Source of the DNA: Macrotis lagotis
Taxonomy: Eukaryota; Chordata; Mammalia; Peramelemorphia; Peramelidae
DNA: 64,000 nt
Direction: 5' to 3'
Assembly: GCF_037893015.1 (NCBI RefSeq)
Contig: NC_133665.1
Coordinates: 106,806,471-106,870,470, forward strand
A model generated the notes under the pieces. It was not told the DNA's origin and searched no databases. It was given only the letters and a program-made list of their open reading frames with translations. The position numbers and the translations under genes are program-made. Positions 1 to 12,510 of the stretch are shown here, piece by piece (position 1 is the stretch's first letter; each line of letters starts with the position of its first letter).

Positions 1-134
1 AGATTGGCAGTGCATCTGAGTGTGATCCTTAGGAACTTATTTCCCCTCTCCAAGCCACTTTGCAGTATTTTGTAAACCTTAAAATCCTTAAAGACAATAG
101 GAAAATTATTGCTACTGGGTCATTTTCATATATA

Positions 135-170
<36 letters not shown>

Positions 171-186
171 TACTATTATTATTATT
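135..186. repeat. (TTA)n microsatellite
   Basis: About 16 ATT units with one TAC interruption, directly at the tail end of the antisense SINE. It may have grown from that tail. Confidence 0.9.
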
Positions 187-330
187 TAGGATTTTTGCAA
201 GGCAAATGGGGTTAAGTGGCTTGCCCAAGGCCACACAGCTAGGTAATTATTAAGTGTGAGGCCAGATTTGAACTCAGGTACTCCTGACTCCAGGTCTGGT
301 GCTCTATCCACTGCGCCACCTAGCCACCCC
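187..330 (-). repeat. tRNA-derived marsupial SINE (~145 bp type)
   Basis: Antisense copy from the TTTTTGCAAGGC tail to the head ending CACCTAGCCACCCC. It abuts a (TTA)n run on its left. The full consensus order is present: tail, CCACACAGCTAGG, B-box-like GATTTGAACTC, and head. Confidence 0.9.
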
Positions 331-1028
331 CATATACATATCATTATCTCTATTTTTCAAGAGGAGCCCAAAGCTCAGGAAAGGAAAAAGAGGGTCACCT
401 AGCTGGAAAGTGCCCCCCAATCTCTTGGGTTCTCATTCAGGTCTCTCCCTGATCCTTGTTGCTGCAGGAGAAGCCTGGAGGCCTCATGGTTGGTTGGGTG
501 AGAGGACAAAGGCATTGCCTGGGCAGGAGAAGCTCACCCAAGCGGGTACTTCTGCCAGGCTGAGTTGGCTGAGGATGGGTGGAGAGAGTTGTTTGGCAGG
601 TACCACGAACAAAAAAGAAAAAAGTTTCCGGACCGGAAAAGGTGTTTTCTCCTGTTGCTCGGATGAGTGGAAATGAACCTTTCCTTCCATTGATGACGAA
701 AATTCCCCTACGCTCCTGTGGCTTCCAAAGCTCAGACTCAGGCCCAGGCCCAGATACCAGCACTGGCCTCACTAACCATCCCTCTTCTGTTTATTATCTT
801 TCAAAGTCATAAAAGTTTTCACTTTCAATTTTGTTTGAAATTTGATTTCATCACTTTCTGTGGACAGAGGCCTGGGTTACCCTGTGACCTTGGGTCAGTT
901 GTGGCATCATAGGATTTTGAGCTGGTTGTGACTCTAGAGATAGAGAAACTGAGGCCCAGGAAAAGTTCAAAGGTTTATGGAATTTGGAACTTGGAAAAGA
1001 TTTTAGATGTTACCTGGTTAACTGAGGT

Positions 1029-1509
1029 CTGTAAACCTAATATTGTTTTGTTTTGTTTTGTTTTGTTTTAGGTTTTTGCAAGGTAAATGGAGGTTAAGTG
1101 GCTTGCCCAAGGCCACACAGCTAGGTAATTATTAAGTGTCTGAGGTCGAATTTGAACCCAGGTACTCCTGACTCCAAGGCTGGTGCTTTATCCACTGTGC
1201 CACCTAGCTGCCCCATAGAGGTCTTAACCTAATGCAACTGAGTCTGTGCAATTAGGTAATTGAATATTAACCCACACACCCTCTGTGATGATTGGGGTTC
1301 ATTAACATATCATATGATGTGGGGGGGATCATATTAGGGGCATGTCATGGAATGGGTGGACCTCTTAGATTATAACTCAAACTTGTGAGAGCCTATCAGA
1401 ATCCAAGAGGGAGGGGAAAGAGTTTCTGAAGACCATAAATTACCTGAAATTTTAACACCAGTTCGTGCCTCATGTCCACTGCACCATCCAGCTGCCCTGT
1501 AAACCTAAT
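1029..1509 (-). repeat. Composite SINE element with 13-bp target-site duplication
   Basis: Perfect direct repeats CTGTAAACCTAAT at 1029-1041 and 1497-1509 bracket an antisense unit. It runs from a (TTTTG)n tail and full SINE body (1042-1214), through about 255 bp of unrelated sequence, to a second truncated SINE head (about 1470-1497, GCACCATCCAGCTGCCC). It appears to have inserted as one unit. The central segment is not recognised. Confidence 0.7.
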
Positions 1510-1582
1510 GTAAAAATATTGTAATGCTTATTTTATTTTCTTATACTTGTATTTTATTCTATGCATTTAAAAGCATGATGAT

Positions 1583-1740
1583 GGGGGCGGCCAGGTGGCA
1601 CAGTGGATAGAGCACCAGCCCTGGAGTTAGGAGTACCTGGGTTCAAATCTGGCCTCAGACACTTAATAATTACCTAGCTGTGTGACCTTGGGCAAGCCAC
1701 TTAACCCCCATTGTCTTGCAAAAAAACCTAAGGAAAAAAA
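1583..1740 (+). repeat. tRNA-derived SINE with intact TSD
   Basis: Sense copy with an A-rich tail, flanked by perfect GCATGATGATGG at 1573-1584 and 1741-1752, the mark of LINE-driven target-primed insertion. Confidence 0.93.
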
Positions 1741-1794
1741 GCATGATGATGGCTAACATTTTTACAATGCCAGGCATTGTTTCAAAAGTTTTAT

Positions 1795-1820
1795 AATTAT
1801 CTCATTTTATCTTCATAACC

Positions 1821-1855
<35 letters not shown>

Positions 1856-2015
1856 CCTATTATTTTCATTTTACAAATGAGGAAATTGAAGCAACAGAGG
1901 TTAAAGGACTTGTCTAGAATCACACAGCTAGCAAGTGTCTAAGGTCAGATTTGAACTCAAATCTTCCGGACTCTAGGCCTGGTGCTTTATTCATTGAATC
2001 ACCTAATTGCTTCTA
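1795..2015 (-). repeat. CORE-SINE (MIR-like), with (GA)n expansion
   Basis: Antisense order ATTTTACAAATGAGGAAA, CACACAGCTAG, GATTTGAACTC and TCATTGAATCACC is typical of MIR-like CORE-SINEs. A pure (GA)n at 1822-1853 sits inside it. Confidence 0.75.
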
Positions 2016-2100
2016 AGCTGTCCATAGGCTTCAGCATAGTGCCAACGTATGTATGGAGGAGTTAATGACACAAAAACATTTCAGAATCCCTCATCTAATT

Positions 2101-2360
2101 GGGGGGGGCACAGCTAGGTGAAGCAGTGGGTAGAGCACCAAGTCTAGAACCAGGAAGAACTGAGTTCAAATGTGGCTTCAGACATTTACTATCTGTGTGA
2201 CTCTAGGAAAGTCAATTAACCCTGTTTTCCTCAGTTTTCTCAACTGTAAAATGGGCTACAGAAGGAAATGACAAACCACACCAGTATTCTTGCCAAGAAA
2301 ACCCCAAATGGACCACAAAGAGTCAAACGCCACTGAAATTACTGAACAATGACCACACCA
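2101..2360 (+). repeat. MAR1-like SINE (~235-bp type)
   Basis: Sense copy: head CAGCTAGGTGAAGCAGTGGG, middle CCTCAGTTTTCTCAACTGTA, and end AAAACCCCAAATGGACCAC then ACTGAACAATGAC, the usual MAR1 layout. Confidence 0.85.
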
Positions 2361-4369
2361 ACATCTAATGAAAACCCCTTATGATCAGGGTGTTTGCCCC
2401 TGGTTAGTGCTAAGCTAGCATTTGGAATTGAGTCTTTTGAGTTCAAGTGTCCACTATACTCTGCTGCCTACACTCTTCCTTTCTGGGCCCCTGTTTCCCT
2501 CTCCTTAAAAGGAGGAGTTGAGCCATATGGCCTCTAGGATCCTTTCTAAGCCATCAAGAAAAGATGTTAGAGAAATGGTGGATTCCTTTTTCAACTTGAA
2601 TATGGTGGACAATGTGACCCAATTCTGTAGTTTGATGCTTCTGAATCTCCTTGGATTCCTGAGTCCCTCTTCCTCATTTCACAAACCCATTTCTGGATAT
2701 GAAAGGGCTACTTCTAGCCATGCATTTCTGTATTAGTGTCACTGGCCTTGGAGCCCCCAGAGAAAGGGCAGACAGAGCTTGAACCTTGGAGATCCAACAC
2801 TTGGACCTTAGCCCAGCCTGGCCCACTTTAAGGAAGATCTGGCCCAGTAGGCCTTCCTCTCCTTCCATCCCCCTTCATGATGCAGTCCTATGTCCCTGAG
2901 GCTGTAAGAGAGGGGAACGTGCAAAGCTCCAGTTGTACTGGGGGAAAGCAAGACTGAGTCAACAGTAGTAAGCCTCTCCCTACTTCCTCCTGATCCCTAA
3001 GGGTTCTCTCTGGAGGAGTCATCTTTCCTGCCCCTTTCCTCTTCATCATCTTCACCACCATCAGCATCTGTGCCAGAGAGCAGTGATAGTGGAGAGAGCT
3101 TTAGACAAAGGTGACACTTAACTTTGTGGCCATGGGCATGTTACAGCTTCTCGGGCTCAATTTTCTCACCTCTAAAATGGTCATAAAAAGTTTTTTGCAC
3201 TACCTGCACTATGGAGATGCTGTGAGGAAAGTACTTAGTAATCGAAACAGGACTTGGTCTTATTAGTATTGATTGTCTGGGGCTTTTTCTTGACTGTGGG
3301 GGTTCCAGGTGAGAAGAGATTGAATATTCACCAGGGCTTGTGGCCCTCCAGAGTTCCAGGATTGGGAAAAATAATTAGTGCTGCCCACCAGTTCCCACCC
3401 CCTAAGGAATCCCTCCTGAGTCCATGGCATCCCTGAGAGAGAGGGCTGAAAGGTCAGCATCTTTCTACCTTTGGTCTCTGGCTGCCCACCCTAGCCCCAG
3501 GATACCAGGTTGGCAACATTCCAGGGATAGAGTCGGGGGGAAAGAAGGGTTCAGAGGCCTGAGAAATGTCACCAGCATCTTGTCAGGTTTTTGAAACTGG
3601 AGCCAAGAAACCATAAACAAAGCAGAGTCCCAGCAAAACTCTCAGAATGGTACTACTTCCACAGGCCCTGTCTGCACTCCCTGGAGGAGATATGTATAAC
3701 CTGGATCAAATATACCCCTAAACAACCCAGACTCTTAAGCATGGGAAAGCAGCCCCCTGGGGAAAAGGCTTCCATTGCAATTCATGGCATCACATCCTGT
3801 GACATAGTCATTGAGATCACAGCTAGTGGGGGTGGAGGGCTCCTATCCCACTGAGTCACCCTCTCCTGACGTCCCCACTCTACTCATCTTCCTCCACCTG
3901 GGCTTATAGAAGTGGGGGTGGAAGGGGGGGGGGAGCAGCAGTAAGAGAAGGCTGCCTAGTCTCAACTTTGCTGAGCTACCTTGGACAAGTCCCTTTCTGG
4001 GCCCTCTATTCATTTTTAGTCAAAATGACCCTCATCCTGTCTCTTGTACCAGGCTGTTGCAGAGCCATGGAAAGAAGGCATGGGAAAGCCCTTTTATGAG
4101 CCTGCAAGTGGCCATGGGCTGTATTCTTTAATACTCTAACAGTTGGACATCAATACAAATCAACGGACTTGCTCAGTAACTATTTACATTTCAGTTCATT
4201 TAAACACATCAATTATCATAAAGCTACTTCCGGCCTAGGCTTTAAGTCTCCCTCCGGATTCTTTGTCCCATTCTTTCCTATTCACTGTTCCTGTCCTAGG
4301 GCCTGAGCTGGTGTGAGCTCCTTTCTTCCTGTCCTCCCCTACCGGCCTCCCCCCCTCCCCGGGCATTAT

Positions 4370-4700
4370 TTCATAAAGCTCTTTCCAGATTCCTTTGTAT
4401 TCTTAGTACTTGGTAGATATGGTAGATATGGTATTACACTTCACTCATGGACCACGATTTACTGAACCATTTCCCTAATTTGAGACCCTTAGACTGCTTG
4501 ACTCCCATTTATTTTTATTTTTATCTTTACAGTTTCATATAATGCTATTGTGAAAATCTTTGAAAGGATGGACTGTTTTGCTTCTGAATATACTTGTAGG
4601 GAATAGTCTCAACAATGAGTTATTAGGTCAAGGGGCATGATTATTTTTGTAATTCTTACTGTGTGCTGACAGATTCTCTCCAAAAAGATTCCTTAAGTTT
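4370..4700 (-). repeat. Old L1-like fragment
   Basis: The antisense order TTACTGAACCATTTCCCTAATT, GCTATTGTGAAAATC and GAGTTATTAGGTCAAGGGGC resembles diverged marsupial L1 3' ORF2 sequence such as that at 59377-59600. It is strongly decayed, so the family call is tentative. Confidence 0.5.
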
Positions 4701-5217
4701 GCAATTCTCAAGTGGCAGGACTATGAAAACAACCAGGCAGCTCGTTTCAGGATCAGATACAATAGTACCCCAGTCCATTAGGATGCTGACAATTCTAACA
4801 ATGTAGGTCTCTGAGTCCTGGGGTGCAGGTACACAAGGAATGAAGAAGCCGAGCCTGAGAAGTTCCTTATTAGCTGATGGAGACAAGTTCTCGCTTAGCT
4901 GGGCAGACGTAGATTCATTTGGGGTGGGTCAGGGTGGTTGGAAGAGAGAAGGCAGGCATGAAAGCAGACTCTCCTATTATTCATCTAGGCTCCTGTGCTC
5001 AGGATTTTGCTCTTCCTAGGCCTTAGTTTTCTTGCCTGAGTTATAGAAACTGAAGGGACCTGGTCTGTGAAGGACCCGGTAGGATCCCTACAAATGCAGT
5101 AGATAGGATGACTCATTGGATGTGGTCATGACATGAGGGCCTCATGACTTCCAGTCCCAAATCCCAGAGACCTGCAGGGTTAACTGGCTTCCAGTTGTGT
5201 CCCTTAGAATGAAAATG

Positions 5218-5375
5218 GTGAGAGTAGAGGAGAGAGGGGAGAAAGAGAGACCAGAGAGACAAAGACAGAGAGAAGAGAAAGAGGAGGAGGAGGATAAAAA
5301 GAGAGATGAAGGGAAGAGAGAAAGAAGGAAAGAAAGAGAAAGAGAAAGAAAGGAAAAAAGAAAGAATATGTGTGT
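5218..5375. repeat. Purine (GA/GAAA)-rich tract
   Basis: About 150 bp almost entirely of A and G, ending in (TG)n. It makes spurious Arg/Lys/Glu-rich frames on plus and Ser/Leu/Phe-rich frames on minus. Confidence 0.9.
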
Positions 5376-5404
5376 GTGTGTGATGGAACATAAGATAAAG
5401 AAAT

Positions 5405-5880
5405 AGAAAGTGGCTTTGGAGATGGAAGGACTTGCAGGAAAAGCCTTGTACAGGAGGTGGCGTTCATGCCTTATAGAAAGTCTCGAATTCCAAGAATTAG
5501 TGAGAAGGGAGAAGATTCTGGATTTGGGGGTGCACAGTGAGTGTACAGAGGTTCCAGAATCAGGAGCTAAGTTATGGATGGGAACGACAAGTGGACTGAT
5601 TTGACCAGGACATAAAATTCACAATAGGGAGTTATATGAATCAGTCTATAAAAATAGATTGGAATTAAATGTCAAACAGAAATGCATTTTATCTTAGAAG
5701 CAATTGGGAGCCATTGAACCTTTTTGGGTTAGAGAGTAACAGTCAGATTTGTGCTTTAATATCACTTTGACAGTTGTGTAAAGGATGGATTAAAGAGAGA
5801 TGAGACTTGAGCCAGGAGGCCAATTAGAGAGTTATTAAAATAGTTTAAGTGATAGAAGATGAGAGCTTGAAATAGGGAGG
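5405..5880 (-). repeat. L2 LINE fragment
   Basis: Contains GGGAGCCATTGAA, GTCAGATTTGTGCTTTA, ATCACTTTGACAG and GAGACTTGAGCCAGGAGGCC in the order of the antisense L2 3' region. The same segment appears at 49950-50080. Confidence 0.7.
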
Positions 5881-5884
5881 AGGT

Positions 5885-6050
5885 AGATGGAGCCCTGAAA
5901 AGAATACTAGTCAAGGAACCTGGATTCAAGTCTTGCCACTCCATTTGCCATTTATTATGTGGCCTTATACAAATCACTTACATTCTCACACCTCAGCTTC
6001 CTCTTTTGTAAGATGAAGACTTTGGATTAGATGGCCTCTAAGGTTACTTA
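5885..6050 (+). repeat. MIR-like SINE fragment
   Basis: The order CTGGATTCAAGTCTTGCC, ATGTGGCCTTATACAAATCAC and GATTAGATGGCCTCTAAGG is the sense core of a MIR-type element. Confidence 0.65.
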
Positions 6051-8379
6051 TGGCCGATCTTGTGACTATGTCCTTCTGTTTTTCTGTAATCCTCCATCTA
6101 TCTGTCTGTCTCTATCCCTCCATCCGTCTCTGTATCCCTCCATCCATCTATCTGTCTGTGTTCCCAGCAGCGAGTTCCTCTCATGATGTGTTCCTCACTT
6201 TCCCTGTCTCCCAGAAAACCCCCAGTCCCAGTCCCAGCTCCAAGCCCTGCAGGCATGGGCAGGGGGGGTGTTTTGGGGGTGGGTGGGAGACCTTCTCCCA
6301 TCCTATCTATAAATAGTCTAGCCCAGGCCGGCTTTCCCGCCTCCTGGGTGACCTCCAGCTGGCAAGGCTGGCTTCCTCTGGCTGCTTCCCCATTTCTGGC
6401 TATTTAGTTTCTTGTCACCACAATCTTGGTTAGGGAGGGGTCACAGGGGGTGGGAGTGGGTAGGAGCTTGGTCCCAGGAGAAATCCAGTCCAGCTGACCA
6501 ACAGGTGACTGGCCAGGACTTCAGAGGAACCGACTGACTGGGCAGAGGAGAGGGGCTCAATTGGAGAAGATTATCTTTGATCCCTTTCCCAGACCCAGGT
6601 CATTTTGTCCATTCCCCTGCCTTAGCCTTGCCTCTATGACCTTGCAGCTTTTGGCTGCTGGCATTCTAAGAGAGGGATATAGACTCCAAGGTCAAGGGGA
6701 GTTCTGGATGCTGGGGGAATACATTCTCCAGAAGTTTTGGATGCTAGGGGCAATAGGTTCTCTAAGAGTTTATGTGGATGACCTTGAAAGCATTGAAATC
6801 TGGTTCTTCTGAGTTGGCTCCCAGGAAAAGTTTGCCCCACCCCTTGTGTTCTTACCCTTGGGGTCCCCTTGGAAGGAATGGGGGTGGAGAAGATTTGGGC
6901 AGGATCCTGGCCAACCCAAGAGACAGCTGCCTGGCAAGGAAAAGTGACCTTGGGCAGTGGGGAATGATGGAATGGGATATGAAGAATGGAAAGAGGGGAG
7001 ACAGGACTTATTCCCTCCTTTGCTCTGGGAGTCCAGGGGTAATGCTCCCACCCACCCTCATTCCTTAAACACTCCAAAGCCCAACCCCAAAAACTGGAGT
7101 TGGTATGCAGTATTGAAGGTTTCTGCCTTGCTTAGAAATGGAACCACGGGTCAGAGCTGGGAGCTCTTTAGAATCCTGCCTCAAACAGTTGAGGTGGGCC
7201 ACTGGTCCATGAGGTTAAGAAACAGTCTCAGGGCCTCTGGGTCTTCCTTTCCTGTCCAGGGTTATCTCCATAGATTTGGCAAAGACTTCCATTCACAAAA
7301 TGGGGTGGCCAAAAGATTAGGGTAGACACTGTGTTATCTCATAAGTTCCATGGGATTTAGAGTAGTCAAGAAGGGAGGACTCATCTAATGCCAACAAGTG
7401 AGAATACTGAGCCTTGGGAAAATTATTGGATATGACCAGGGTCATAGTGAGCCTAGAGTCAAACTTAGGTCTAAAGCATCACTCTTTCCACCTTCGGGGC
7501 TTGGAGCTCCTTGGCCAAATAGCCCGTGTTGGTCCAGCAAACATCACCAAACTTACCCTCATGGACTGGCCAGAGGGGAAAGCTGGATTTTCTTCCCTTG
7601 GATTAGGAATTCCCTCAACAAAGCTATATACCAAGGGTGCTGCCTGTATATGTCACATGAACCATGTTCCAGGTTCCAGTCTGGACACCTATAGAAGTCC
7701 TGGCTTCCATCTGGTTCTGACCTTATTTAGCTTCGAATATTCATGACCTTCATTGTACTTTTCTCTCTCTCTAACCATGCAGATAAAAATAAGGTCTCTG
7801 AGGGGGGAATAGGAAGGTTTGAGTGATATTGCCCTCCCCTCTAAGATGGAATCCCAGGCAGCAATGAACAAAACACCAAGGGGGAAGTCTTAGTGGCCTA
7901 CCTGGAGAGAGTTGTCATGGGACAAGGAGTAAGAATAGGGTCCCTGGTGATCAATAGTTGTCTTCTTCCTTTTCTTCTTCATACTTGCTCTCCATATTTT
8001 TCCTCTGCTGGGGTTTCACAGAACATGATGAAGTTTCCAAAGAACTTTCTTCAGGACCATACTCTGTGAGTTAATAGTTAATGCAAATATTATAGTCCTT
8101 ATATTCCAAACAAGGAAGCCATCCATGGAGATGAACTTGTCTAGGGCCACACAATATGTACAGAGCAGAACTAGAATGAGAATGCAATACACTTGACTCT
8201 GGCCATCTTTGTTTCTGCTGTGTCTGTTCTGGTGGTCCTGGGCAAACAAGGCTTCTCTTGGGACTCTTACTCAATTTGAGAAGGGTCTCCATACTTACTC
8301 TTCCTGTTGAGAAGCCTTTCCTGATCCCTCTGACTGCTAATTTTCTGCCTACCTTCCCTAAATAATCTATCCATTTTAT

Positions 8380-8615
8380 AATTTTCTCTTCATATATATT
8401 TATGTATATATAAATATGTAACACAATATATTCTGTATGTATATGTGAATACTATACAATACTGCATTGTTATACATATATGTGTATGTATGTGATATAT
8501 TACATATACATATATGTGTGTATAAATATACATGCATGTTTGGAATATTCCAGAAATCTTAGTGAAACTTTAAGCTATCAAAAGCTTAAAATTCCACTAA
8601 GACTTTTGGGATTGA

Positions 8616-8648
<33 letters not shown>

Positions 8649-8703
8649 AGCTCTCACTCCCTCTTTGTCACACACGCACACACACACACATGCTTACCTG
8701 GTG

Positions 8704-8740
<37 letters not shown>
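8380..8740. repeat. Simple-repeat cluster (AT/TG-rich, (CT)n, (CA)n, (AAT)n)
   Basis: TATA/TGTA-rich sequence at 8390-8530, (CT)n at 8617-8650, (CA)n at 8669-8692 and (AAT)n at 8707-8738. An interrupted CORE-SINE follows (8755-8895). Confidence 0.85.
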
Positions 8741-8741
<1 letters not shown>

Positions 8742-8754
8742 CAACTTTTATTTA

Positions 8755-8985
8755 TATATCATTTTAAAGCATTTCATATATATTTTCTCAATGGATCCTC
8801 ATAACACTCTTGTGTGGCACGTGCTCCTGTTACCTCCATTTTACAGATGAGGGAACTGAGTTAAATGATTTGCCCAGGATCACACATCAAACAAGAGTCC
8901 AATGTTGAATTGCTGGAATTTATTTCATTTTTGTCTTTGTGTATCTACAGCGCCTAGCACAGAGTAGGCATTTTGATAAATGGCT
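8755..8985. repeat. CORE-SINE fragment (antisense) followed by L2 3' end
   Basis: CTCCATTTTACAGATGAGG and TTTGCCCAGGATCACAC mark an antisense MIR-like body. CTACAGCGCCTAGCACAGAG and GATAAATGGCTG at 8945-8990 match a sense L2 3' end. Confidence 0.65.
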
Positions 8986-9542
8986 GTGGGTTGCTATTCC
9001 ATTGTCCTGAAGCTATTTCACTAGCTCTTAGATCTTCTGGGGCTAAGTATTGTCCTTTCCTGTTGTCTGACAGAAGGGACCCTCAGAGAACTCCTTCATT
9101 TCACAGACAGGGAAACAGACCCAGAGAGAAGTAACTTAGTCAAGGTCACAGTTAGTTCATTAATCTTCCACTGACAGAGTCCTTTGCCTAAGAGTTAAAA
9201 ATGATGGTCCCCAGCTCATGGAACTGAGTGCTCTTGGAGGGTGGGGGGCAGGGTGGCATAGCTTCCACTAAGTATGATACAAGGTAGGGAATGATGGGAA
9301 TATGGGAGAGACCCAGAACGTTCTGGGTTGATCTGAGGTGAGAGATGCATTTTGACCTGGAGACATCAACAAAGGTATCTTAGAGGAAGAGTTACCTGAG
9401 CTAGGCTACCTTTAAAAAAGGTGGAGGAAGTTTGTTGTAACAGGAAGGGAGAGGATGAAGTTGTAGAGTGCTCATCGGCCCTGACTGAAACATGAGTGAT
9501 CAAATTGAGATAGGGCAGGTGAAGTCAAGCTAGAAAGATAGT

Positions 9543-9694
9543 GGGGCAGCTAGATGGTACAGTGATTAGAGTACTGGCCCTAGAGTCAGGAGGACCTGAG
9601 TTCAAATGTGACCTCAGGTACTTAATACTTACCTAGCTGTATGACCTTGGGCAAGTCACTTCATCCTATTGTCTTGCAAAAATTAAAAAAAAGA
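9543..9694 (+). repeat. tRNA-derived SINE
   Basis: Sense copy from GGGGCAGCTAGATGG to CCTATTGTCTTGCAAAAATT with an A-rich end. The copy is somewhat diverged and no clean TSD is visible. Confidence 0.88.
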
Positions 9695-9850
9695 GTGCTT
9701 TAAAGTTTGCCACATGTTTTACATAAATTAGGCCATTTGGTCCTGGCAGCAACCCTAACTAGGTGGGTTCTACTGTTGTCCCCATTTTACAGATGGGGGA
9801 AACTGAAGCTAAGGGAATTTGAGCAATTTGCCTAAGTGACTAAAGCAGGA
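9695..9850 (-). repeat. CORE-SINE (MIR-like)
   Basis: GTGCTTTAAAGTTTGCCAC, GGCCATTTGGTCCTGGCAG and CCCATTTTACAGATGGGG are the antisense landmarks. It directly abuts the SINE at 9543-9694. Confidence 0.7.
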
Positions 9851-9984
9851 ATTGCTTTTAAGGCTTACCAACTACAGGTAGCAAAGAGTATCATGGGGAT
9901 TCAGACCCAGAATCTTGGACTTCCACTGTGGCCCATCCTCATCCAGAGGGCCCTGGAAGGGCAGTGGTATGGAAAACAGAAGGA

Positions 9985-10190
9985 AGTTTGGCATAGTGGG
10001 TAGAGGGTTAAACTTGGAAATCAAAAAGACCTGGTTCAAATCCCACTTCTAAAACTTAGCAACTACATGAACCTGGACAAGTCAAACTCTGAGTCCCAGT
10101 TTGTCTATAAAAAGGGGATAATAACAATGAGAAATACCCTTGGTGCCTATCTCACAGGATTATTGTGAGCCTTCAATGAGGTAATGCTAA
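9985..10190 (+). repeat. MIR
   Basis: GGCATAGTGGGTAGAGGG, CCTGGTTCAAATCCCAC, AACCTGGACAAGTCAAAC and TCACAGGATTATTGTGAG follow the MIR consensus from head to core-downstream part. Confidence 0.75.
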
Positions 10191-10744
10191 TCGAAGATTC
10201 CAAAAACTTCAAGCCTTTGTCTGCTCCTGAGAGCATGGAGGTGATGCCAATTCCAAAACCGGGTTGAGGCCTCCGCCCTTCAGTCTTGGCCAACCTGAAC
10301 TAAAAAGTTCTTCCTTGAAGTTCAGCACTGAAAATGAAAGAGAGCTTGGGAACAAGCCCTGGCTCAGGGGCTGGACTGCCTTGGAGTCTAGCAGCTGGGC
10401 ATCTGACTGCCCTACCCCCCCCCAAAATCTAGGTGAAGAACAGGTTGGAGTTGTTAGACCAGACTCTGGGATTGGTTGGGGGGAGGTGGTCCTTGGGGTG
10501 CTGATGATGAGGGGAGGCCGCCAGGGGAAGTCAGACTCCCCAGCAGTGGAAACAGGTCTGGCAGCATGTGGTCGTGGGGGGGGGGGGACTGAAGCCGACC
10601 TGGGGGTGCCAGCCATCTTCTAGGTGTGGCAGAGGCTCAGGGAGAGGAGGAGAAGAGGAGAGGAAAGAGACCCATAGGCATTGCAGGCAATCCAGGGGCA
10701 TCTAGATAGAGCTCCTTTTTACACAGTGATTTGCTTGTTATCTC

Positions 10745-10812
10745 CATGAGATTGTAAGTTCCTGGAGGACAGTGATTATTTTTTGCCCCTTTTTGCATGC
10801 TTAATATTTATT
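10745..10812 (+). repeat. L2 3'-end fragment
   Basis: GATTGTAAGTTCCTGGAGG, ACAGTGATTATTTTTTG and GCTTAATATTTATTG match the sense L2 3' end. Confidence 0.55.
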
Positions 10813-12144
10813 GTGGGGGCCCTAGACCCTGAGGGGATCCTTGGCCAAGGTTGAGCAGTCAACAGGTTTGCCAATTCCCAAAGGGGCAGGAAGGTGGTAT
10901 CCCAGTCCTGGCAACTACCCTGAACTCACTGGACTCAACCTTTAGGTCCTTCACTTCATGAAATGGATGTCTCTGGCACTGGTGGAGGAGGTGGATGAAC
11001 CTTGGAGACTGGAGCTCTGAACAAAAGTCCAGGGTTCATCCCCAGCTATTCCCCTACCCTGCCCTGGGTGGCCTCTTCCCAACCTCCCACAATATTTATT
11101 CATTGGTACCCCCTTCACCAATCCCCAATGCTCTCTGGGACTATTGAGGGCTCTGGATCCAGAGAGGTCTTATCGCTAGAAAGTCTGTCCTCAGCTTCCT
11201 CCTCTCCCATGGCTTAGCTTGTCCTGTCCTTATCCTGGTCTCAGTTTTCTCATGTGTAAAATGAGGAGATTGGATGAAATTATCTCAGAGATCCCTTTTA
11301 AACTCTAAATCTTGTGCCTCTTTGAGTACAGTGAGTGTGATAGGGCAGTAGGCAGTGAGCTGGCTGCTCTTTAACCCCTGAATGCCCATAAAGACCTTTG
11401 ATGCAGCTGTTAGGTTAGGGTGGGGACCCTCAGCCCTTTTATCCTGAATTTCCAGGATCTGGGCTGATGGGGTTGAGATGGATGATGAATCAAGGATTTG
11501 GCCCGGAGGTGTGGCCCTGCCCATCCCAACTTCCTTCTCCCCAGTCAGGCCCTGGCGCCATGACCTCCTTACGCTATCCTCAGGAGAGGCTGCAATTTCT
11601 GGGGTTGGGTCACTCCCAGCTGAGGACAAAGGGGCAGAAAAAGAGGTTGGGTGGGCCCCAGAAGTCTTGGAGACATAACCTAGAAGAGAGAAGGGAGAAG
11701 GGGCTTATTGACAGTGATCTGGGAGAGCTTCTGGTATGATTGGGCCTGGAAGTTGGGAAGAGGGCATAAATTGTTCTCCCCCCAACCCCGCCACATACAC
11801 ACCAAAGGCATAAGAGCCTGGATCCAGTTATAAGAGTCATGGGTTACACTGGAGAGGAGTGTGGTAGCTGGATCTGAGGTTTCAGCTATGTCAGCTGAAC
11901 CAGTAGAGTAACCAGGACAGCTGACATCTAAGGGGAAGGGTGCCCTTCATCCCTGTTGTTCTGGAGATGCCAGGTCCTGCACCTAAAGCCTCCTGCTCTT
12001 CTGACAGCTCACCCCCTTGGGAGGGAAAGGCATCATTTCTTGAGGTCAAGAGACAGAGTTCATGTCAGTGGAAGCCAGGGGAGGAGGATAATGGAACTAG
12101 CCACCCCTTTCCTCCCCATGAATGTACCTATGGTTCAACTACTA

Positions 12145-12300
12145 CACAGTGTTAGTATTAGACCTGGAATCACAAGGACCTGAGTTTGAATCATGCCTCA
12201 AACATTTATTAATTCTATGGGCAAGTGCATATAACTCTCTCAGCCTTAATTTCCTCATCTGTAAAATGGAGATAATAATGGTTGTTTAATAATAATTATT
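12145..12300 (+). repeat. MIR-like fragment
   Basis: TAGACCTGGAATCACAAGG, GAGTTTGAATCATGCC and TTCCTCATCTGTAAAATGG are sense MIR landmarks, ending in an (AAT)-rich run. Confidence 0.65.
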
Positions 12301-12510
12301 ATTATTGTACCCGATAAAATACAACCTTTGTATCCTTACAGTTTGACATAAATATCAGTTCTCCTGATGATGATGACAACTATGATAGCATCATCTCTCC
12401 CAAGGCCTGCTTTCTTTCTCCAACCCTTAAGGGAACACAGGTAGACTCTTTGGGGAATTGTTCCCCCTCTCACCATCCAAATGAATTTTTCCTAGGCTCC
12501 AGGATTCCTG

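Noticed and set aside
1215-1470. The unidentified segment between two SINE parts as a solo LTR of an old virus-like element
   Set aside because: No convincing LTR ends, polyadenylation layout or short flanking duplication of its own was seen; only the outer 13-bp repeat is clear, so no such call is made.
10209-10623. Overlapping frames of 135 (minus) and 119 (plus) codons in SEMA3F intron 2
   Set aside because: GC-rich intron sequence; neither frame shows a domain, splice-bounded exon structure or similarity to the SEMA3F signal-peptide exon.
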